From Norana najaformis (lineage: Eukaryota > Annelida > Clitellata > Crassiclitellata > Hormogastridae): a DNA stretch of 64,000 nt. A program made the position numbers and the translations under genes. Shown one piece after another: positions 41,171 through 52,419 of this stretch. The notes under the pieces are model-generated. The model was not told the origin of the DNA. It was given only the letters and a program-made list of their open reading frames with translations, and searched no databases. Every line of letters begins with the position of its first letter. Within the stretch, counting starts at the first letter, position 1. The stretch spans positions 29,107,087 through 29,171,086 of the forward strand of contig OZ029916.1 in the NCBI GenBank assembly GCA_964023275.1. The letters are read 5' to 3'.

Positions 41171-41333
41171 ATTTAATCTAATCCCGCTTTGGCTCCTCTT
41201 ATCTCTGTTTTGGTTAAATCATGCCTACAGTGTAGTGTAGTTTAGTCTGGTCCAGTATAGTTTCCCTAATATATGGGCTTTCGAAGGGGCTTCTCCAACA
41301 GATTATATCATCATTCTTGACTACGACCTCACT

Positions 41334-41408
41334 CGAAGCGATCATCGACTGATGCCTTGTGCATTATGAAAACGGCGCTATAGAAGCCATTAGATTAGAT
41401 TAGACTAG
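41334..41408 (+). repeat. SINE-like element with (GATTA)n tail, best copy
   Basis: It reads CGAAGCGATCATCGACTGAT, GCCTTGTGCATTATGAAAAC, GGCGCTATAGAAGCC and a TTAGATTAGATTAGACTAG tail. Related copies, in both orientations, lie at 4008, 6375, 12436, 19635, 28318, 33468, 42971 and 44341. Confidence 0.75.
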
Positions 41409-41534
41409 TTTATTTTATTTTAATCTAATCAAGCAGAGTGTACGAGTGTAGTGTAGTCTAGTCTTATGTAGTCTAGATCAGTCCAATTCATTATAGTCTT
41501 TCTACAAGTGGCATACTCCTCCGAACGTAACCCT

Positions 41535-41940
41535 TTACACAGCACGACACCAACCCACGCTCTTCTCTGTTCTGTATGGAGCCTGAGATTCACTTATGTA
41601 AGCTGAAGAAAGGGCCTTCTCCACTACTCTAGACCACATGTGTTTTGATCGACCACGGGGTCTCTTCCACACACTTGAGCCTTGAGGACTTACACAAGGC
41701 TCTCCGATGGTCCTCTTGTTCAGGAGTTCATGAAACATATCTGATGAAACGGAGTCTGCGATCTCGGACAGTGATAGACTACCCTAATCTCCCAGTTGTC
41801 CACGTGGTCCATTTAGGAGATTCGCAATATTTCTCTGAGACAAGGCGTATCGAAGCTGTCTAGCTTCTTGTCCAGGACTTCTGAGAGTCTGTGTCTCGCA
41901 AGCCTACAATAGGACGAGAGAGACTTGCAGCCGGCATATA
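41535..41940 (-). mobile_element. LINE C-terminal relic
   Basis: Minus-strand translation with frameshifts gives SEVLDKKLDSFDT, CLREILRIS, MDHVDNWEIR, VRDRRLRFIRYV, EQEDHRRAL, WKRPRGRSKHMWSRVVEKAL. This is the same order as the 35585 remnant and the 49458 relic. Stops are present. 5'-truncated. Confidence 0.8.
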
Positions 41941-41978
41941 GCTTCAGCTTGGTTGTCAACTGAAAATATAAAGCCAAT

Positions 41979-42068
41979 ACTTAATAAGTACGTCTCTCCC
42001 CTGGCTGGAATTAATGACTCCCCTAGAAAGCATTAATTCCAGTCAGGAGAGAGACTTAATAAGTACGT
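41979..42068. mobile_element. Fold-back element flanked by 15-bp direct repeats
   Basis: Two 25-base arms (41992-42016 and 42031-42055) pair at 23 of 25 positions around a 14-base loop. Both sides carry the direct repeat ACTTAATAAGTACGT (41979-41993 and 42054-42068), overlapping the arm ends by two bases. Either a miniature inverted-repeat insertion with a target duplication, or a hairpin from local rearrangement. Confidence 0.7.
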
Positions 42069-42529
42069 ATATATTTAGTCAAATCGAGGCTGATCGTGAA
42101 TAGTCTATTCACATGTATACATGTGCTCAATGCATATATACATGTATAAATTGTTCACTTATATACACTGTGCCTAGAGAGAAAGCAACTATAGATGGGA
42201 AGGAAGAAAGAAGAAGTCTGACTGATTTTTTCCGGTCGATGTCTTTCATTTGGTCAGACTGATTTATTTCTTTCGAGGAATGTCTTTTCTCTCTGATCCG
42301 GTTACTCCAATTAAGAAGCAATCGATCTTTACGGGTTCTAGTCATAAAAAATTCTCTCCCTTTTCAGGTCCCGACATTCGAACTCCAGACGCAGAAGCAT
42401 TGACTGCCATCAGTCTATCAGGATTCGATTAGTGAAGGTCACTGGCTGTGTTATTCAAATCTACCAAAGTATTCAGTCGATGCGAAGACTGTTATAACCA
42501 ACGTTTTACACGTATAGGTATGTGGCGGA

Positions 42530-42775
42530 TTCAAGAAGTTACATTCAATGAGGTACGTTCCATTAGGTATATTCAAAGAGTAAGCTTCAAGGAAGTATAA
42601 GGATATACATACAGTACAAGAAGGTACATTTAAGTAGGTGCATTCACGGAGGTATACGCCCACATTCGAGAAGGTACATTCAAGGAGGTGCATTCCAGGA
42701 GATAGATGCAAGGAAGTAAATGGAAGTACAAACAAGGAGGTACAAAGAGGTACATTCAAGAAGGTACATGCATAA
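42530..42775. repeat. Minisatellite (AGGTACATTCAAG-type)
   Basis: About 14-18 loosely conserved units of (G/A)AGGT(A/G)CATTCAAG with step lengths of 12-24 bases. Confidence 0.8.
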
Positions 42776-42970
42776 GTCTAGGGCGGGTTCAAGGAAAGTG
42801 CCACAATCAAAATACGTCCCCTAAACTAGGGTGACTGATGTTTTGCCCAGTTGTTTTTCTCAAGTCCAATTTTCAACTCCTGGATCTGCCTCTGAATGTT
42901 TCTGAAGGCTCTAAGTAAATACTCTGTAGTATTACATTTATTAAGCTTGAGAGTAAGCTTACTTATATAA

Positions 42971-43033
42971 AGTTTCTAGCGACCACCGACTGACGCCTTG
43001 AGCATTATTACAGTGGTGCTATATAATTTCTGT
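42971..43033 (+). repeat. SINE-like copy of the GATTA-tailed family
   Basis: CTAGCGACCACCGACTGACG then CCTTGAGCATTATTACAGTG and GTGCTATATAATTTC. A good match to the 41334 copy through the CTTGTGCATTATG core; no clear tail. Confidence 0.7.
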
Positions 43034-43124
43034 CATATTGTTCAGTTCATGATATTTTAGCTTAACCTATGTGAAGTGGTTTACATTTACTTTACTTTTA
43101 AGAGATACCTAAAAGACGCTATAT

Positions 43125-43412
43125 TAAGTGTCTACACACATACAACATATATACATTCAAACATACATACATGTATACACACATACATATATACACACAT
43201 CAACTCAAACAAATACAAACACATAAACTGACATACATACATAGATCACATAGGCACATACATCTCGACATATATGAATACGATCGTCCATCTTTCCCAC
43301 CCTCCCTCCATTCATCCAGCTATCCATCCTTCCACATACATACATACATACATAGAATAGGCCTATATATACAGACATACATACATACACACATACATAC
43401 ACGTGTACTTTA
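43125..43412. repeat. (ACAT)n-rich microsatellite region
   Basis: Runs of ACATAC/CATA units broken by short unique sequence. Tyr/His/Thr-rich frames on both strands come from the repeat. Confidence 0.92.
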
Positions 43413-43842
43413 AGTTAACCTGCTTTAAGTAATTTACCTTTTTATATGTTAGTTTAGTGAAAATATACTTTAGCAACTTTAAATTACGTATATATCCTAA
43501 GTTAATGTAAGCTATTTTACAGAAGATGAACTCCGTTAGTCTGCGTAAATTAAATCGGGTTGATTGGTGTTCTAATGGTTTTTAATGCAAAATACATTCA
43601 AGAATTTTTAACCAAGAAGAGATCATTCATTATATGCGAAACAGACAGTAAGAAGAAATTCTTATAAAAAATATATAACTCGAACGAACCATGAAAGAAC
43701 GAACGAACAATCGTAGCAATTAACACAGTTACATAGCAGTTAACGATTTAGCACACAGCAGTCTATCGTGCTATAATCACATATATCACGAATATATAAC
43801 AAAATCTAAAATTGGGCAAATGTATTTTACTTTGCAGAATAT

Positions 43843-43910
43843 TGCATATACATATGGATATGACCCATATACATATGACCCGTATATACACATAAATGTA
43901 TATATGTAAT
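43843..43910 (+). repeat. Interspersed repeat, paired with 41100-41170
   Basis: Second copy of the 41100 repeat, with ATTGCATATACATATGG and ACATAAATGTATA in matching positions. Confidence 0.7.
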
Positions 43911-44340
43911 ACATTGCTCCAATAGATTACCTTAACTCGGTATTACTCTGGCCAGCATTAATGCTGTGAGGGAGTAAGTTTTCATAAATACCATAATGCA
44001 AATTAATATGGTGGTAACTTGATTTTTCTTATTTGGCGTAATTAGCGGCAAGAAACACGTGAAGCCTTCGAACAATTCCGAGAAAGCGCTATACGAAGTG
44101 TTCATAGATGTCCAGAATGTCCATATTGCTGATATTATTTGAAAAGGTAGGGTATTAATTATTATCTTCACTGCCGAAAAGCGGAACTTAGGATCGGACA
44201 TCAGCTTAGAGAAGTTGATCTACTTTTAGAAACACGCCACTCTTAATTATAGAATTGTCAGCGCAGCAGACATTATTAACGTAGCCAAAACGCTCATAAA
44301 CTTAACTATCTTGTAATAAAATATATTCATGTCTATTCCA

Positions 44341-44398
44341 GTGACTTCTAAAGCGCCCTCATCATAATGCACAAGGCCACAATCGGTGGTCGCTTCAA
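44341..44398 (-). repeat. SINE-like copy of the GATTA-tailed family
   Basis: The minus strand reads GAAGCGACCACCGATTGTGG then CCTTGTGCATTATGATGAGG and GCGCTTTAGAAGTCAC, close to the 41334 copy. Confidence 0.7.
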
Positions 44399-45327
44399 AA
44401 TTATAAACCGTTGGAAAAGTCCAGTAGAAAACACAGCAAGAATATAGCACACAACTGCCCTTTGCGACATTATGTAGTAAGTTGTCTAAATTGTCTGTCA
44501 GTAGTCAGTCCTATGTATCAGATTGAATGTGCTATGTCTTCGGTCTGAAACTTCGTCTGTAAGCGTTCTAACCACACCAGTGCTTGCCATTTGCAGACAT
44601 TGATTTCAAAAGAACAGGAGAGAGCAGGAGACAGAAATACGTAGGACGAGTGAGAACTATTAAAGGGGCATGTTCAAACTGATTGAATAGTTGCAATTGT
44701 CTTGATTAGCCTTTTAACGGATATTTAACACAGAGCTTCTTCAAGATATCTACGGAGAGATACAACCAGTTTGAAATCTTATGAAGCCAAGCCTGTTTAC
44801 CACCAATCCTAAAGTGGATCCCCGTTGCAAGCAAACAACTACAGTCACGTATAGGCCTCTGTGTTATGTATTTGTGCATCTATTTAGCTCCTCTCACAAC
44901 CATACAAAAGCGTCTCATCTTAACAGTACCTTGTATGCAATCGTGCCGTAGACGTTGGTGTGTATACATTTAAAACAAATGATTTAAGGAAACTTGAATC
45001 ATGTTGCCGATCAATTTCTGACTGCACTATCAAACCCTAAGTTTGAACTCATTACATGTTTTTGCTAGATTATCGGAGCTTTCAAAATACTCGAGTTAGG
45101 TTTGATTAACTCGATTTTACCTCGGTCACCGTTAATGTTGCGAAGAAGAAAATTGCCAAAAATACTGGTACGTAAATTAATCTGGTGCTAAATTGTTTGT
45201 TATTTAGTTGTAGTCAGCGTCGAGAGGGAAATGACGTGGAACCATTCAGCTGTGATGAAGAATCTCACCAATAAATTCATTGAATAACAAGCAGGGTCGA
45301 GACCATATAAAAACGTGTACTTTTACA

Positions 45328-45333
45328 TTTATT
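45328..45333 (-). promoter_or_regulatory. Candidate polyadenylation signal of the repeated-motif gene
   Basis: AATAAA on the minus strand, about 335 bases after the TAG stop of the 45667-49262 exon. Confidence 0.4.
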
Positions 45334-45411
45334 TTACCTGCGTAGACTACTTGCATTTCTGTTGGCTCGGTAGTGATATGGAATGTTAGGCTTCACAGTG
45401 CTAAAAACTGA

Positions 45412-45680
45412 AGAGAAACCACCTGAATTTCTACAAACCCTTTGGATGTTTTGGGTGCTAGTTTTATAAATTAACAAATGGAGATAAACCAACTGAATTT
45501 CTATGAACCCGGGATTATTTCGTTCTGGCTGTCACTTCATCATTAAGAAGTGGGAACATCTCACCTGAATTTCTATGAACCATGGGCTGTTATGGCATGT
45601 CTGCTGTTTAGTATGAACAACTATTAACAAGTGGAAGAAACCAACTAAATTTGTATGAATCCTGGGCTATTTCTGCCCGG
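45412..45680 (-). repeat. Degenerate 70-80-bp tandem repeat overlapping the stop codon
   Basis: Four units share AAACCAACTGAATTTCTATG and AACCC(T/G)GGG, with the CTGAATTT core at 45423, 45493, 45565 and 45645. The right-hand unit reaches the TAG stop (45667-45669) of the minus-strand gene, so the array lies in its 3' UTR. Confidence 0.8.
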
Positions 45681-48600
45681 TTCTGCTGTTGCGTTTCTTG
45701 TCGAGCATCAGTTTGCCAAGAAACCTAATCAGAGGCAGTTTGCTGGCGAAATCTTTCCTCGCTCTGCCACTGGCGACATCTTTCGAATGTTCGAGCTCAT
45801 TTCCGCCTGCGCAAAGATCTTGTGGATCATCCAAGTGGTCAGAGTTACCAGCCGGATAACCATCGGTGGTAACGGATCCTTCGGGGCTTTCCGCACTGAC
45901 TGTTACTGTCATTCCTTCTGCGCTTCGATGTTCAAGTCCGTGGTCCTCGTGGTCGTGGAGTGCCTTCATCGAGTGAAGTAGCAGGAGCTTCTGACGGGTC
46001 TGAGTGGTAGAGCCGCCTCGCGATGGAGTCGTTTGGACTGGGTTCTGTCTGTTTCTTGTCTCTTGATCCTGCAGACACCTCCTGGCCAGCGCCTCCTGGT
46101 AGATGAAGAGATCTTCAGGAAGATTCTCCGGATGGATGAGACCCTCGTTTAGCAGCTGCTGCATGTGGACCAGTTCATCGACCGAGTAGCTCTTCTTACT
46201 CTCCATCATAGCCAGTCGCTTCTCTCGGACCGTCATTCCGGCAAACACCACGCCTGAATGACCCGACCCTACCGGAGCCTGGTGTTGGCGACGGTAAAGA
46301 ACCTCCTTGTCCTTAACATCGTCTGTACCCGTGTCGCATGATACGCTTTTCTGCTGAGCAAACATCTCCCGTCGGTCCGTTCTGGTCGTCCTATCCGTCT
46401 TCATGAACCCGGCCAGGCAAGTGCTCGATTCCTCTATGCTGTGGCACTTGGCCAAATGGACTGCCCCGGCAAGGGCGTTCCTCCCGTCCTGACCCAACAC
46501 CAGTCGCTTCTCTGGCGATTTTCTACGCCATGTTACGACACCGTCCGATACGAGCTCTCCGAATTCACCTCCATCGTCTTCGTCATCGACGACCTTCTCT
46601 TCCATCCTTTGCGTTCCTACCGATGACTCAGCAGGATCCGCGACTTCAGCAACATGGGGTCGAACAGCAGCTGGTTGTACAACCTTTCGTTCTTGTGCTG
46701 CACTCCTGTCCGACTTAGAAGCTCTTTCTCTCTCCATCTGGCAGCCTCTGTCTCTTTCTGCGTGAAAGCCACTCCTATCATTGTCTCTCTTGGTAACTCT
46801 TTCTTTGTCTATTTGCAGATTTCTCGTTCCGTCGAGTTCCGAGGTGTTGGCTTTACACTGGCCCGTTTCGTTGATCGGACTTCTTCGTTTCACCCGGTCG
46901 TCCGTAGTTAGGACCTCCTGTCGGGAACGTCCCAGTATCTGTATGCGGCCGGGAGGCCTTTGATCTCTCAATTTGTCCAGCACCAGTTCCTTTGTCTTTG
47001 CCGCTACCTGCGATCTCATAGATGATGATTTCCTCGGCTCACTGCTTGATCTGCTATCGACCGCAGTCGCCTTTCTTTCGTTACAAAGTCCCGATGCGTT
47101 AATGGTAGAATTTTTACCCGAATGTCTTTCAAGCATGACTTTGGATTTCAGCTGCGGGTCTTCTTTGAAAGGCTTTTCAAGCGTGGCTTTAGATCTGTCC
47201 GACAGTTCCTGTCCTGTGGGTTTTTCATGTGCAGTTTTCAATTTCTCATTGGTCTCGTTTTTGGCATATCGTTCATGTATGTCCTTCAACCGTTCCACAG
47301 GCTCCTCTTTGCCGAGTCTCTGACCCGATATTCGCATGTCAAGCGTGTCCGTTCTGGGATCGGGAGCTGGAGATAGTTGACTGGTTCTTGATTCCAGTTT
47401 CACCGACTTCATCGTCGGCACATCTTCACTGAACCGTTGCTGCTGTGACTGCAGATGGTCTTGTCTCCTGACACCCCGCAGCCTCTGCGTCCTTGGCGAT
47501 ACCTCTCTAGTCGGACTCTTCCTGGCACCATAAGATTTGTAGTCTTCTGGCATCTCCGGTACCAGAGTCTTCGGACCGTAACAAGAGTATGCGGAAGCGG
47601 CAAGGCCCTTGATTTCGGGACTCGGTCGACGATCACGAGTTGTCTGGAAGGACGCCTGTTCGCAGGACAGCGAGCGCTGGTTACCGAACCCCATCCTGCG
47701 CCCGGCGGACCCAGTCGTAGCAGGTGCTACGGCACAAACTCGAGTTGCGTTGACGACAGCTGTATAAGGCGCTGAGTCGGCGGCTTCAAACTGCAAGGCC
47801 GTCGCGCAGTTTGGCTGGGCCGGTTCGATTTCGAATTCCTCGATCTCATTTTCGTCGAAGTAGTCCCGCATCCGGTTAACCTTGACCACCGGTTGGTAGA
47901 CGATCGGGGCGCTGCCGTGCGTCCGGTCGGAGGCGGAAGTGGTGGAGTCGCTTCCATCTTTGACAACTTTGGAGTACTGGTTCACTTCGTAAGAGAAGCT
48001 CTTCTGACCGGCGAAGCAACGTCGTTTACTTCGCGTGGATGAGTCAGCGGGGCCTGGAGACATCCGGGGCGAATCAAGTTGGCCGTAGGAGATGCGAATC
48101 TCTGGTGGCTGGGACTGTAAGGATGCCACTGCCACAGCAGATGTGGGTTGCGTTTGAAGCAGCTCTACCAGTTCATTGTAGCAGCACACTTGGTTGATAT
48201 GTTTCTCCAATTCCGGGCCCTGAATGGGAAGCTGCGGAAGCAGTCTCCCACGGGGCTTTGGCGCCTGGAGCGCCGATGCGGCAACTGTAGGCTCTGACTG
48301 CTTCCGGTGACAGGCCGTTTCCGTCTTGGTCTGTTGACTTGGCACCTCGCATGAGAAACTCTTCTGATCGGCAAAGGCTGCTCGTTTGTCACGGTGCGAC
48401 AACTCCTTCATTGCGAAGCCTCCCGCAGGACCCCGTTGCGTCGGAAACAGGCCTTCGCGAGCGATAACCTTCAGCCGCTGAGATCCAGTCGGATGCGTCT
48501 CCACGGTCAACTGCCTACGCGGCGACCGGCTCTGGATGGAGTTTGTGTCTTGGAGTAGGACGAAGTGCTTTCTGGAGACGGTCATGGAGAGCATTGGGTT

Positions 48601-49262
48601 CCTAGAGGATAGATTACAAACGTCTCGGTCTATGTCTTGTGGTTGGTGACGTCTGGCATCGTCCGGCCTTCCCGCCTGCTGTTCGTAGTCGTCGAGCGAT
48701 CTGCTCTTGCGCTGCTGCTGCAACCGCAGTCTCTTGTCCTTCACCGTTGGGCTGATGCAACCTGTCTCCGCGCATCTTCCTCCAAGCGCTGCCTGCTGTG
48801 GAAACTGACCGTCACCTTTGCTCGAACTCGTACTTTCCTCCAGACTCGAATCGAGCGAGTGGCTTCTCCTTTCTTGTCTGATCCACGCCTTTCGTCCACT
48901 CTCCACCTCGCCAGCCCTCCCTGCCACTCCTTCGCCAGGAATCGGCTTCGGACCCTCATCTGCAGCAGTGGCCTTTGACCTCTCGCAACTGGGTCGGACG
49001 TCGGCCACTTCGTAAGACTCGTACGATGACCCGCTGTCCATCTGAAACATGGAGGGTGGAGGCCGCAGTCGCGCTCGGTAGGCGTTGGGTTTCGGAGCGG
49101 CCGACACCGGAACTACTAGGACCTTCCTGCGGTCGTCGACCGGGGACCACATTCCGGATCGCCAGGAGAAGTCGAAGGACCGACTCTTTTGCTTCTGGCC
49201 GATCCAGACCTTGCGTCGGTCCGACGGATCCGTCTGGTCGACTGCGACACCCATTCGCACGT
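45667..49262 (-). CDS. Terminal exon of an unidentified gene with repeated Q[KR]SxS[CLFV][DE] motif
   Basis: One open frame of 1,197 full residues to TAG. A minus-strand acceptor TGTTCTTTGCAG|AC at 49263-49264 sets the exon start, so the in-frame Met at 49278 is probably intronic. The protein is hydrophilic, rich in Ser, Arg, Glu and Gln, with no membrane segment or recognised domain. Eight motif copies occur: QKQKSRSFDF, QERRSHSLDS, QQQRKSRSLDD, ADQKSFSCEV, AGQKSFSYEV, GNQRSLSCEQ, AQQKSVSCDT and ESKKSYSVDE. Most follow a basic pair and an aromatic residue (for example KRRCF, RRMGF, RREMF). The best-structured part follows the last copy (LVHMQQLLNEGLIHPENLPE and DLFIYQEALARRCLQ), probably helical. 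Each motif looks like a basophilic kinase site. The exon at 55555 has a ninth copy and matching phase. A large cytoplasmic scaffold or receptor tail is a guess. Confidence 0.85.
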
Positions 49263-49457
49263 CTGCAAAGAACAGCAAACGACGGATTCAGCGAAAGTCA
49301 TCAGAGGTAACGTCTGCGTCTTAAGAGCAGAACTTCAGCATGGTTAGAGTGGCCAAAGAAGTGTACTGTTCACTCATTCATTCATTCATTCGTGCATTCA
49401 TTTGTTCATTCATTCAGACAGCAAACACGAACCATTTAAAAGATATCCAGTTAGAAG

Positions 49458-49754
49458 CCAATCTCGGAGATCGTTGAGACAAAACGGGTGTTTGGGCACT
49501 TTGCACAAGGCGACGGCAGACAGGACCATGCTAGGACTCTCCGAGACTTGCTTGTTGGCCCTCCTAGGACCTGGAAGAGGCCGGTCGGACGACCAAGACA
49601 CACATGGATCCGGAAGGTCGATGCGGATCTTCGGCCGCTGAACCTTTGAGCTGCATGCAGCCTGGAGGCGAGCCCAGGACCGTGACGGTTGGCGGAGAAT
49701 TGTGGAAACGGCAACGCTCCAGAGAGGGGCATGCTATTGTTGATGATGAGTTAG
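49458..49754 (+). mobile_element. LINE C-terminal relic
   Basis: The plus strand encodes ISEIVETKRVFGHFAQGDGR, RTLRDLL, WKRPVGRPRHTWIRKVDADL, then after a one-base frame change ELHAAWRRAQDRDGWRRIVE and TATLQRG. It is the end of the same LINE group as 41535 and 35585, with a GATGATGAG remnant tail. It lies about 200 bases outside the big minus-strand exon. Confidence 0.85.
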
Positions 49755-50039
49755 AAGCCGAGCGAATGAAAGAGGTTTTGCAGCATTGAGAAAAGGCGCA
49801 CGAAGACGAATGAAATCTAGAGGATATGCTGGTCACTGGTACGGAACACTACCTGGTTAATCTGACAGCAAAGTAACTTAAAACAGGCGAATTACTAAAT
49901 TAATTATTAAGGTGAAGTGTATTTCCGCACTCGGCAGTTTTCGTATTTTACGTATTTTGGCCTAGATGTCGCTTCAGCGGTTTTGAGAGGTTCTTAATCT
50001 CAAACTTTTGAACGGAATCGCAGAAAAGATCTTGGAAGT
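49755..50039. other. Intronic spacer
   Basis: Short stretch between two LINE relics, with nothing recognised. Confidence 0.5.
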
Positions 50040-51165
50040 TTAATTTAATTTTTTTATTTATACAGAACACTTATATAGCGCCCCTTCAAGAAAACTAATC
50101 AGAAGCGCTCCCAAACCAACCTCGGCGAAAAAGAACAGTCTTAAGAGAAGAATAGAAGATAGAAGTAAAATCCCAGAGTAGAAGACGCAGAGTAACAGGA
50201 AGTCCATTCCAGAGGGTTGGGCCAGCAACAGAGAAAGCACGACGCTGCATGGTCGAGGTGCGAGCGCGAGGCACTAATAGATTACCACTAGCAGCGGAGC
50301 GAAGAGAAGCACGTCCCAAATTGGACCGGATAGGTAGGCAAAGCTCCCTCAAGTAAGAGGGGCAAGACCCAACAAGGCGTTCCAAACAAAGACGATGACC
50401 CTATAGTGGATACGCTGGCTCATAGGAAGCCAGTGCAACTCATCTCGCATGAAATCAGAGACATGACCAAACCTAGAGATGCCACCAATAAGCCGTGCAG
50501 CCGCCCGCAACACACGTTCCAGGCACAAAAGCCGTACATCAGGGAGTCCTACATATAAAGAAGAGCAGTAATCCAACCGACAAGTGACAAATGCATGAAC
50601 CAGAGTCTTAGATGAGGTGACTGAGAGAGAACGTGAGACAACACGAAGTTGCCGTAGCTGGTAGTAGCAACTACGACAAAGACGATGTACCTGAGCCTTA
50701 AAAGAGAGCTCCTGATCGAACTCAATGCCAAGGTCATTAACAGTGACTGAGAAGGTAATGTGAGGAAACTCTAGATGCGGTACAGGCAGATTGATTTTAG
50801 CCAATTGCTGCCTAGTGCCCAACCAAATATATCGAGTCTTGGAAGGATTCAATCGATTTGAAGACATCCAAGCCACAAGGGAGTCAGAAGCACAACATAT
50901 AGCTCGAACAGCAGCTGCGGCATCAGAAGCAGAACAATGAACATAGACCTGCACATCGTCGGCATAGGACTGGCTTGAAGCCGAGCACGCGGCTAGCAAA
51001 GAGCTAAGGTCAACAGTAAACAGTATATAAAGCAAGGGACCCAAAACTGACCTCTGAGGCAAACCAAACAAGGAAGGAACCGAAGGTGCGGGATAGGCCA
51101 TAAACCACACAGAGCGTGCGCTCAGATAGAAAAGAGGCCAACCAATGAGACATTTTCTGTTAGGG
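50040..51165 (-). mobile_element. 5'-truncated CR1/L2-like LINE with reverse transcriptase C-terminus
   Basis: Minus-strand frames encode SERTLCVVYG, LPQRSVLGPLLYILFTVDLS, QSYADDVQVYVH, MSSNRLNPSKTRYIWLG, RLDYCSSLYVGLPDV and LHWLPMSQRIHYRV. After a frameshift near 50370 come SYLRELCLPIRSN, GPTLWNGLP and SSLKTVLFRRG. YADD is intact, but the PQG motif reads PQR. The 3' UTR ends TATATAGCGCC at its left edge. Its end matches the short copies at 3453, 5057 and 40745, making it the best source element for them in this window. Confidence 0.9.
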
Positions 51166-51730
51166 CTAAACCTTTTGTTGTCGTTTTACTTTGTCAAAAC
51201 TCCTACAAATCCGAAAAGATCCGTTAGTTGACGTCAGGAAATAGCCCTGGCTGATACTGCTAGGACTTGCCTGATGGAAACGGAATTAGTGTAAAGGCTA
51301 CTTTAGACCCTCTAGGGACTCGCAGTAGCCGCCTGGTCTGCTTATGCGAGAAGGGACGAAACAGGCTGTGCTCGGATCAAGATCGCCAGCCGTTCGCTAA
51401 CTACAACCTGTAGCCCCCGTCAAAAGTCGAGGACAGCTGGCACGACGAACCGGTGCAGTGAAAGGACGGAAAGCTGCGTAATTGGAGTTGGGGTTATGGA
51501 TCCCCTGGGGCTCGGCCTACCCTCGGCAAATAGCCCGATCACGTGCCCATCAGCAGATTAAGGGCCCGAGGGCGCTGAATTAATTCAGTGCGGCGAAAGA
51601 GAGAAAAATAACACAGAACAATAACAGCAAGGACTTCGGAATTTCCAGTACGTGGCACTTAAGTTGGGAAAGAACGAGATAATCGCATGTAAGCGAATGT
51701 TCACACACTAATATGTTGCTTTCAATATAT
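51166..51730. other. Intronic sequence, GC-richer patch
   Basis: From about 51230 to 51600 the sequence is GC-richer than its surroundings, with no ORF of note and no tRNA fold I could build. It may be a further repeat abutting the LINE truncation point. Confidence 0.35.
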
Positions 51731-52025
51731 TTTTGGGTGTGTTTCATGAAATGTGTATGCATGTGTATGTATGCATATGTGCATGTACATACATGCACGC
51801 ATGCATACATACATACTTAGATGCATGCATACATATGTACACTCACACATGCATGCATACATACATGCATACATACATATACATACATGCACATACACAC
51901 ACGTCTATGCATGCATGCATATATGTGTACATACGTAAGTTCATACATACTTGCGTACGTGCATGCATGCATACATTAATACATACATACATGAAAACAT
52001 ACATACATGAATACATACATGGAAA
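51731..52025. repeat. (ATAC/ATGC)n microsatellite region
   Basis: Alternating ATGC, ATAC and ACAC units. Cys/Met/Tyr/His-rich frames on both strands are artefacts of the repeat. Confidence 0.93.
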
Positions 52026-52419
52026 AATGTACAGCACTGAACACAATTGAGTATTACGTGATATACAAGGTGCAATTTGTAAGGACAATGGGAACTTCCC
52101 TCTCATTGCTTAGGCTGGAAGGCATTTTCCAATTAGTTATTCCCTTCCCATAGTCCTTTCGCCTGGATCTCAACGACAAATCAGGGTGCGATTTTTCAAC
52201 CGAGGAAGGGAAATTTGTCATCAGTGGTTCGGTCTACAGACAACGGGATCCAATTTCACTCTTATTTAGTGAGTAGCGAGTCTAAATATATTTATTTCCC
52301 ACAGCCTCCAACCACAATTCGTACTTTGCGAAACTAGGTTTGCTATCCTCTTACCATAGACACCAGCGCCTTCTGAACCCAAACATGATGACTATGGATG
52401 TACATATTTATCTAGACGC

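Noticed and set aside
43125-43412. Tyr/His/Thr-rich ORFs on both strands (also at 51731-52106 and 40483-40720)
   Set aside because: Translations of ACAT, ATGC or TTGTG simple repeats. Codon content is fixed by the repeat.
49263-49278. Met at 49278 as the start codon of the large minus-strand protein
   Set aside because: A pyrimidine-rich stretch ending CAG lies between this Met and the conserved first motif, and an upstream exon with the same motif joins in phase. The Met is best read as intronic.
45667-49310. Numerous 60-115 codon frames on the plus strand opposite the large exon
   Set aside because: Shadows of the GC-richer minus-strand coding exon. None has a motif or splice support.
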